NCBI GenBank assembly: GCA_016223145.1
Contig: JACRPN010000015.1
Coordinates: 1-64,000, forward strand
Length of the DNA: 64,000 bases
Reading direction: 5' to 3'
DNA from: Armatimonadota bacterium
GTDB lineage: Bacteria > Armatimonadota > Fimbriimonadia > Fimbriimonadales > Fimbriimonadaceae
The notes below the pieces were generated by a model, which saw only the letters and a list, made by a program, of their open reading frames with translations, made no database searches and was not told the DNA's origin. Position numbers and translations under genes: made by a program. Position 1 is the first letter of the stretch. Every line of letters starts with the position of its first letter. Below are positions 59,101 to 64,000 of this stretch, one piece after another.

Positions 59101-59877
59101 TTCCAGCCAGTCACCAAACAACGCGAGCACCTTTCCCCTGTGGCTGATCGAATGTTTCTGGTCCGCAGAGAGGTCGGCCATGCAGCAGCCGCGATCTGGG
59201 AGGTAGAAGATCGGGTCGTAGCCGAAGCCACCCGAGCCCGAGGGGGCATAGGCGATGCGGCCGTCGCAGGTGGATTCGAAGATGAGAGGGGGAGAGGGTG
59301 AGTCGGTGAGTGGGTGACTAGCCCCTTCCTCCTGGAGCGAAGCGAGAGGAGGAAGGGGTTGGGGATGGAGGTCTGCGAGCGGAGCGACCTGCGACCTGCG
59401 ACCTGCGACCTGTCCCTCCGTCCCTTCGTCCCCTTGTCCCCCGGTCCCTTCCGGTCCCAAATTCGTCAATCGACAATCGTCAATCGTCAATCGCCCCGCC
59501 ACCGCCACACAGCACCGGAACCGCGCCGTCCGCTTCTCCTCCGGCACATCCTTCATCAACTTAAGGATGCGCGCCATCTTCTCGGGGAACAGAAGGTCTT
59601 CCCCGCCGAAGCGCTTCGACATGTGCCCCGGCGCGCCATCGAGGGCGTCGATCTCCAGGCCCGCGTCGTCCGCGATGCAGAGCTCCCCGGTGAACGCCGC
59701 TGCTGAAAGCGCCTTGATCGCCGCGTTCTCGGCATACGTCTCGCCGGTTTCCTCGGGCTCCGGCGCACCGGGATAGTCAGCGAGGGTCTTGATCTCAAGC
59801 TTGGGAAACCGCCGGGAGAGGATGGCCACCATCTCCCCGGCCTTCTTGCGGTTGTGCGTGGCGATGACTATTCTCAT
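59059..59877 (-). CDS. rdgB: XTP/dITP diphosphatase (RdgB/HAM1)
   Basis: Nucleotide pool cleaner that hydrolyses ITP, dITP and XTP. Its 272 residues (usual about 200) show IVIATHNRKKAGEMVAIL, TYAENAAIKALSAAAFTGELCIADDAGLEIDALDGAPGHMSKRFGG, then after the insert DGRIAYAPSGSGGFGYDPIFYLPDRG and FSADQKHSISHRG-like ADLSADQKHSISHRGKVLALF. About 75 residues (126-199) between CVAVAG and FESTCDG are repeat-encoded. They hold at least four word types: GTCAATC, GTCCC words, CCTGCGA, and a CCCCTTCCTCCT inverted repeat. The domain still appears complete around the insert. Confidence 0.9.
   Translation of the reverse strand: MRIVIATHNRKKAGEMVAILSRRFPKLEIKTLADYPGAPEPEETGETYAENAAIKALSAAAFTGELCIADDAGLEIDALDGAPGHMSKRFGGEDLLFPEKMARILKLMKDVPEEKRTARFRCCVAVAGRLTIDDCRLTNLGPEGTGGQGDEGTEGQVAGRRSQVAPLADLHPQPLPPLASLQEEGASHPLTDSPSPPLIFESTCDGRIAYAPSGSGGFGYDPIFYLPDRGCCMADLSADQKHSISHRGKVLALFGDWLEEKMSRRVGERVRG
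59278..59500. repeat. Composite in-frame repeat insertion in rdgB
   Basis: From the right: a GTCAATC array (about 59465-59490), GTCCCTT words, CCTGCGA heptamers (about 59390-59412), a perfect 12-bp inverted repeat CCCCTTCCTCCT/AGGAGGAAGGGG (59322-59333 and 59347-59358), then 8-bp GGTGAGT words. No stop occurs in frame. Confidence 0.85.
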
Positions 59878-59954
59878 GCTCTGGACCGAGTGTCATTATG
59901 GTTGAGGGTTGAACTCCGTGCGGCAAGTCGCGTCAAACTCATCGAGGGTTCGTC

Positions 59955-60785
59955 ATGATTTCCCTGGTGTTCGTTGCCGTAGTCGGCCAGTCCCTTTCGG
60001 GACCTCCTCGCGATCCCATGACCTATCTTTCCGACTACCGGCCGCCCGTCCTTGCTCTGAAGGACTTAAGAGCCGTCGGCTTGCGCGCTTTCGTGGGGCG
60101 CCGCGCGGTTCGCGGGTACTGGGCCATAGAGTCTGTATGGGTCATTCACCACCCACTTTCGGTCGTGGCTCATTCGCTTGCGAAGGAGATGGCCCCACCT
60201 TTTCAATTCGATCAGCTTTCCGATGAACGAATCATGAACCGAGGAACAATCGTGTTCGGAAGGAGTCTTGCGGATCGTCGGGTAGAGGCTAGGGCACGCT
60301 CAGGCCGCGAGATACAAGTTTCGGCCGGTCCAAACAAGGGCTGGCATATCCTAAGCAAGTCTGAATACACCACAGTCCTGGTCATCGAATCTCCTCGGCT
60401 CGTGGGCTCTATGCCCGCCAAGTGGCCAGCGAAGGCGATGAATGCGGACTCCCTTCCAAAGAGTTGGAAGGGCCTTCCGCTGAAGGAGCTTCCCGCCTTG
60501 CCGACGGCATGGGTCCGAACCAGTGAATTGAGCCCAGTCGGCGGAACTCAGTATTGGATGAAATGGGTCGTCCACGAGGACCCTTCGACTCTCTTTCCTC
60601 GCCTTTGCTCAGCACTCGAAGCGACCGGTAACTGGGCTCTCCCGGAAAGAAGGTCCTTTCCATTCATCAGCTGCCGGCCCAAGAGACGTGGCGTAGGACC
60701 ATTGTGGATCAAGCTCGACTTCACCCGCGAACTGGATTCAGAAGTGCCCAAAGCGGGCTGGAGCATCATCCACTCAACAGGCTGA
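59955..60785 (+). CDS. Hypothetical secreted protein
   Basis: A 276-residue protein with a short hydrophobic start (MISLVFVAVVGQSLS) that may act as an export signal. The rest has no recognised motif: a Pro/Arg-rich body with MNADSLPKSWKGLPLKELPALPTAWVRTSELSPVGG and KWVVHEDPSTLFPRL. The gene is not associated with any operon; it is divergent from rdgB and convergent with rph. Nothing supports a function. Confidence 0.55.
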   Translation: MISLVFVAVVGQSLSGPPRDPMTYLSDYRPPVLALKDLRAVGLRAFVGRRAVRGYWAIESVWVIHHPLSVVAHSLAKEMAPPFQFDQLSDERIMNRGTIVFGRSLADRRVEARARSGREIQVSAGPNKGWHILSKSEYTTVLVIESPRLVGSMPAKWPAKAMNADSLPKSWKGLPLKELPALPTAWVRTSELSPVGGTQYWMKWVVHEDPSTLFPRLCSALEATGNWALPERRSFPFISCRPKRRGVGPLWIKLDFTRELDSEVPKAGWSIIHSTG

Positions 60786-60786
60786 T

Positions 60787-60830
60787 CCCAAACCCCAAAC
60801 CCTGAACCCCGGACCCTAGACCCCCAACAC
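60787..60830. repeat. CCCNNAC heptamer array over the rph stop
   Basis: Six units (CCCAAAC, CCCAAAC, CCTGAAC, CCCGGAC, CCTAGAC, CCCCAAC) span the stop codon of rph (60816-60818) and begin 2 bp after the stop of the convergent hypothetical gene. It is the reverse complement of the GGGTTNN words at 261-311. Confidence 0.85.
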
Positions 60831-61526
60831 CCGCTTCTGCTCCAGCACCAACTCATCGATCCCTTTCTTCGCTATTCGGAGGAGTTTGCCGAGGGTTTCC
60901 GCGCTGAACGGCTCCTGCTCCGCCGTGCCCTGGATCTCGACGAACTTGCCCGATTCGGTCATCACCACGTTCATATCGGTCGCGGCGGTGCTGTCCTCGT
61001 CGTAATTCAGGTCGAGGATCTCGTTGCCCCGGTAGATGCCCACGCTCACGGCCGCGATGGCCTCCTTCAGCAGGGTGCGCTTGAGCATGCGCTGCTGGAC
61101 CATCCACTGCATGGCGTCGTAGGTCGCCACGTAGGCGGCGGTGATGCTGGCGCAGCGGGTGCCGCCGTCGGCCTGGATGGCGTCGCAATCGAGCGTGATC
61201 GTGCGCTCGCCCATGGCGTCGGTGTCCACGACGCAGCGCATGGCGCGCCCGATCAGCCGCTGGATCTCCAGCGAGCGGGCGTTGGGCTTCTGGTTGTCGC
61301 GCTGGTTGCGCTGTCTGCCCGAGCGTGGGAGCATGGAGTACTCGGCGGTGACCCACCCCTTGCCGGAGTTTTTGAGGAACGGCGGCACGCGGTCCTCGAC
61401 GGTCGCGGTGACGAGCACGTGGGTATCGCCCGCCTTGATGAGGCACGAGCCCTCGGCAAACTTGGCAAAGCCTCGGGTGAGGGTGACGGGTCGGAGTTGA
61501 TCGGGCGCTCGGCCATCGGGTCGCAT
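60816..61526 (-). CDS. rph: Ribonuclease PH
   Basis: Phosphate-dependent 3' to 5' exoribonuclease that trims tRNA 3' ends. Its 236 residues follow the family: [148 protein letters not shown]. The length is normal. Only the last few residues (LGV) reach into repeat DNA. Confidence 0.96.
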   Translation of the reverse strand: MRPDGRAPDQLRPVTLTRGFAKFAEGSCLIKAGDTHVLVTATVEDRVPPFLKNSGKGWVTAEYSMLPRSGRQRNQRDNQKPNARSLEIQRLIGRAMRCVVDTDAMGERTITLDCDAIQADGGTRCASITAAYVATYDAMQWMVQQRMLKRTLLKEAIAAVSVGIYRGNEILDLNYDEDSTAATDMNVVMTESGKFVEIQGTAEQEPFSAETLGKLLRIAKKGIDELVLEQKRVLGV

Positions 61527-61544
61527 GAGGGAGAGGATACCGGG

Positions 61545-61700
61545 CCTATTGGGATGAGTGGGTGATTGAGGATGAATGAGGGTGAATGAGGGGTGATGGG
61601 ATGATGGGATGATGAGATGATGGCTCCTGTCCGTGTCCGTCCGTGTCCGTCCGTGTCCGTCCGTGGTTGCTGAGGGGACGCTAGGCGATGGGACGATGGG
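61545..61700. repeat. Mixed 8-bp and 10-bp word arrays upstream of rph
   Basis: GATGGGAT-type 8-bp units (about 61590-61622) and TGTCCGTCCG 10-bp units (about 61628-61665). They fill the 220-bp gap between the GH130 gene end and the rph start. No gene was seen. Confidence 0.75.
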
Positions 61701-61746
61701 ATGAGGGGAAGCCCGGATTGCCCAGGCTCGGATCCTTTCGTCCCGG

Positions 61747-62709
61747 CTAGATGTTTCCGAAGTACAACTTGCCGTTGTCCTTCAGCCATTGCAGGAGGGC
61801 GCTGATCGAGGCGGTGGCGAGGCACACGCTGGTGTCCGCCGCGCCGTAGTACAGGTGGAGCGTGTCGCCATCGGGCAGGACCGTGTAGCCGCATGGGAAG
61901 ACGACGTTCGCCACGTCGCCCCTTCGCTCATAGTCTTCTTCCGGCCCAAACACCCAGGAGTCCCCGCGCAGGGTGGTGACTTCTGGATTCTCGAGCTCGA
62001 ACAGAGCGAGCCCGAGGCGATAGAGGCAACCGGCCGGGGTCTGGCGCACGCCGTGATACAGCATCAGCCAGCCTTCTGGGGTCTCGATCAGAGGTGGCGA
62101 GAGGCCGATCTTGTTGGCGTCCCACCAGGCGCCCTTGCGCGCCGCAAGAATGCACCGGTGGTGTCCCCAATACTGTAGGTCCGGCGAACGTGAGCTCCAG
62201 ATGTGCGAGCCAAGCGTCGTGACCGGGCGGTGGATCAGCATCCAGGTTCCGTCGATCTTGCGCGGCAGGAGCGCGGCGTCTTTATCCTCCGGCTGCCCGA
62301 TGACCCCCATGCGCTCAAAGTGCACGAAGTCCTTGGTCGTCGCCAGCGAGACTCCGGGGCCGGCATGGGAATAGGACGTGTACGTGATCGCGTACTGGTC
62401 CAACTCCTTCAGATAGACGATTCTTGGGTCTTCGACGCCCCAAACCTCTTCAGGGTGTTCCTTTGGTGAAGGTTCAAAGGTCGGACGGGGGTCGACCACC
62501 CATCCGTCGATGCCGTTTTCAGACCTGGCCGCCGTCAAGTGAGAGATACCGGACCGATCTTCGACCCGGCAGAGGAGAAGCGTCGTGCCGTCCTTGAGCA
62601 CGGTCGCACCCGCATTGAAGACCGAGTTCACCGGATACGGCCAGTGATCCGCAGTCAGGAGTGGGTTGTGCGGATACCGGCTGAAGAGATTGGCGTAGTG
62701 ACTGCTCAT
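61747..62709 (-). CDS. GH130 family glycoside phosphorylase/hydrolase
   Basis: A 320-residue five-bladed beta-propeller enzyme of the GH130 family, which phosphorolyses or hydrolyses beta-mannosides. [40 protein letters not shown] is the family start, and [26 protein letters not shown] holds the catalytic Asp. [43 protein letters not shown] and [32 protein letters not shown] complete the propeller. Overlaps the upstream glycosyltransferase gene by 4 bp (ATGA, 62706-62709), so the two work together, most likely in a mannose-containing glycan. Confidence 0.93.
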   Translation of the reverse strand: MSSHYANLFSRYPHNPLLTADHWPYPVNSVFNAGATVLKDGTTLLLCRVEDRSGISHLTAARSENGIDGWVVDPRPTFEPSPKEHPEEVWGVEDPRIVYLKELDQYAITYTSYSHAGPGVSLATTKDFVHFERMGVIGQPEDKDAALLPRKIDGTWMLIHRPVTTLGSHIWSSRSPDLQYWGHHRCILAARKGAWWDANKIGLSPPLIETPEGWLMLYHGVRQTPAGCLYRLGLALFELENPEVTTLRGDSWVFGPEEDYERRGDVANVVFPCGYTVLPDGDTLHLYYGAADTSVCLATASISALLQWLKDNGKLYFGNI

Positions 62710-64000
62710 CGCACGACGGCCTTGTCGGGCAAGGGCACGGGGGCCGAGAACGGAGTGGACTCTGCAAGGTACATCTCACCTAAGGACAGCAGAAAGGCGA
62801 GCGTCGATTCTGCTCCCATGTTCTCATTCACGCCATCCGGATGCAGGCCGTCTCGACACCCGCCTGAGCCAAGATCGTAAAGGGGCTGTCCCAAGTCGTT
62901 GAGTCCGAGGAACCAGTCAAAGGTCGACTGAGTGCTCGCTATCCATTTCGGCTCGTTCGTCACCCGATGCGCGGCCAGGCACGCCTTGATCGTGCAGAAC
63001 GCTTCAATGGGTTGCTGGTCGAAGCGCGCGCACTCACAGCCTTTGCGGTAGTGCCCGTGGCTTCCAATCGGCGAGAAGCTGCCCGATTCCGAGGTCTGGA
63101 TGGCAGTGAGCCATTCGAGCGACTCAATGCCGATCGCCACAGCGTCTTCCCGGCCCATGCTGCGGCCTGAGACAATCAGGGCATACGGGATGATCGCGTT
63201 GCTATAGGCGACGATGCTCTCATACCATCGCCAGTCAGGCTCTGAGTTGAGGTGATAGCTTCTGATGAGCCGATCCACGAGTTCCTCGCGGAGGACCTCC
63301 ACGGACTCGTCCGAACCCTGGCTTTGCAGGTACTCATCAAAGCCGTTGAGAGCAAAAGCCCATGCCCTTGGGCTGGTGAACGCCTCGGCTGCCGGAAGGC
63401 CATCCTGAAATAGCCGTCGCGCAACGATTGACCGTCTGGCGGATTTCGAGCGGTTGCTGGTGAAACCAAGCGCCCAAAGAGCGCGCCCGTGCGAATCTTC
63501 TGAACCGATCTTCTCGAGCCATCGGCGCTCATAGCTCATGAAGTTCCGGAATCGCCCGACCAGCGGATTGAAGGAGTGCCAAAGGAAGGCCATGTACTTG
63601 GCAGCAAGTTCCTTAACATGCAGTCCTTCGCCTAAACCCAGATAGTCCACCAACGTAACGAGCATGAGGGCCCTCGCGTTGTCGTCCACGCAATACCCTT
63701 CGTCATAGTTCGGCACGTCGAATACGGCGTGTTGGAGCAATCCAGTGTCATCGGTCATCCGGCGCAGGTGAGACAGTTTGAACGCCGGCAGCTCGATCGG
63801 ACGGTCCTTGAGCGATTTGAGTTCGAAAGCTCGTCCGTGCACGGACTCCCTCTCCACTGCCGCAAGCTTGAAGACGCGAATCGTCTCGCGGGCCACCTCG
63901 GACCAGACCATCTTTCTGCCGGCGCGATAGGCCTCCTGGCGCATCTTCTTGCGAGCGTCGCCGTCCCTTAGGAGGCCTCCAACGGCTTCGGCGATCGCGG
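62706..64000 (-). CDS. Glycosyltransferase C-terminus fused to an (alpha/alpha)6-barrel-like domain (partial)
   Basis: The frame continues past the right edge, so the start lies outside. The first visible part (AEAVGGLLRDGDARKKMRQEAYRAGRKMVWSEVARETIRVF) is typical of the last helix of a GT4 (GT-B) glycosyltransferase. The rest (about 370 residues) has HAVFDVPNYDEGYCVDDNARAL, ARDRALW-like SHGRALWALGF, WRWYESIVAYSNAIIPYALI and PIGSHGHYRKGCECARFDQQPIEAF, an (alpha/alpha)6 toroid with conserved acidic residues. This pairing is known in large two-part glycosyltransferases next to GH130 enzymes. It is coupled to the GH130 gene by an ATGA overlap. Confidence 0.85.
   Translation of the reverse strand, partial: AIAEAVGGLLRDGDARKKMRQEAYRAGRKMVWSEVARETIRVFKLAAVERESVHGRAFELKSLKDRPIELPAFKLSHLRRMTDDTGLLQHAVFDVPNYDEGYCVDDNARALMLVTLVDYLGLGEGLHVKELAAKYMAFLWHSFNPLVGRFRNFMSYERRWLEKIGSEDSHGRALWALGFTSNRSKSARRSIVARRLFQDGLPAAEAFTSPRAWAFALNGFDEYLQSQGSDESVEVLREELVDRLIRSYHLNSEPDWRWYESIVAYSNAIIPYALIVSGRSMGREDAVAIGIESLEWLTAIQTSESGSFSPIGSHGHYRKGCECARFDQQPIEAFCTIKACLAAHRVTNEPKWIASTQSTFDWFLGLNDLGQPLYDLGSGGCRDGLHPDGVNENMGAESTLAFLLSLGEMYLAESTPFSAPVPLPDKAVVR

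Overview
The window is a high-GC bacterial chromosome segment (roughly 60% or more by eye). It carries single-copy housekeeping genes, a B12-dependent ribonucleotide reductase, seven PEP-CTERM surface proteins, a caspase-like peptidase and many dispersed short repeats. This mix is typical of Armatimonadota, and I would guess the Fimbriimonadia. That placement is an inference from gene content: the window has no rRNA, and I saw no tRNA or CRISPR array.

Layout. 1-8.6 kb: transketolase, a secreted glycosidase-like protein, an esterase divergent from a cysteine desulfurase, and the primary sigma factor. 9.1-16.8 kb: a formate/nitrite transporter with a small membrane partner, a Gfo/Idh/MocA oxidoreductase, and a leftward glcD-glcE-glcF-terC glycolate oxidase operon. 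17-22 kb: nrdR, a four-helix-bundle gene and nrdJ. 22-25.5 kb: a lower-GC, two-gene unit of unknown function. 25.8-30.4 kb: a ferritin-like stress protein, two LuxR-type regulators, a secreted caspase-like protein and a Cys-rich secreted protein. 30.4-33.1 kb: PEP-CTERM genes and a spondin/ECF sigma/anti-sigma operon. 33.6-41.8 kb: an accessory region with a nuclease-NACHT ATPase, a GNAT, a URO-D-like protein, a HESVH zincin-like protein, a RelA/SpoT synthetase bracketed by 97-bp repeats, and a SuFu protein. 42-50 kb: five further PEP-CTERM genes, small membrane proteins and dnaK. 50.6-64 kb: an amidase, an M28 peptidase, a lysA/M50/trpS/(GxxExxY)/HAD operon, a PAS protein, rdgB, rph, a GH130 enzyme and a glycosyltransferase fusion cut by the window edge.

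The most unusual signal is a dense population of short-word repeat arrays, mostly of 7-bp period. They lie between genes and also in frame inside housekeeping genes: transketolase, four places in nrdJ, the nrdR tail, rdgB and glcF. Two small genes of families with nucleic-acid links, a four-helix-bundle (S23/Avd-like) gene and a GxxExxY PD-(D/E)XK gene, are each bracketed by inverted copies of such arrays. Each interrupts an otherwise housekeeping gene string. I propose these as a candidate undescribed repeat-plus-protein mobile system. A 35-bp repeat encodes the same peptide (GDQV-x-GLSG-x-Q) inside both transketolase and NrdJ, which recalls in-frame palindromic elements of Rickettsia.

All calls come from reading motifs by eye. 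No database search or alignment program was used, and identities quoted are hand counts.
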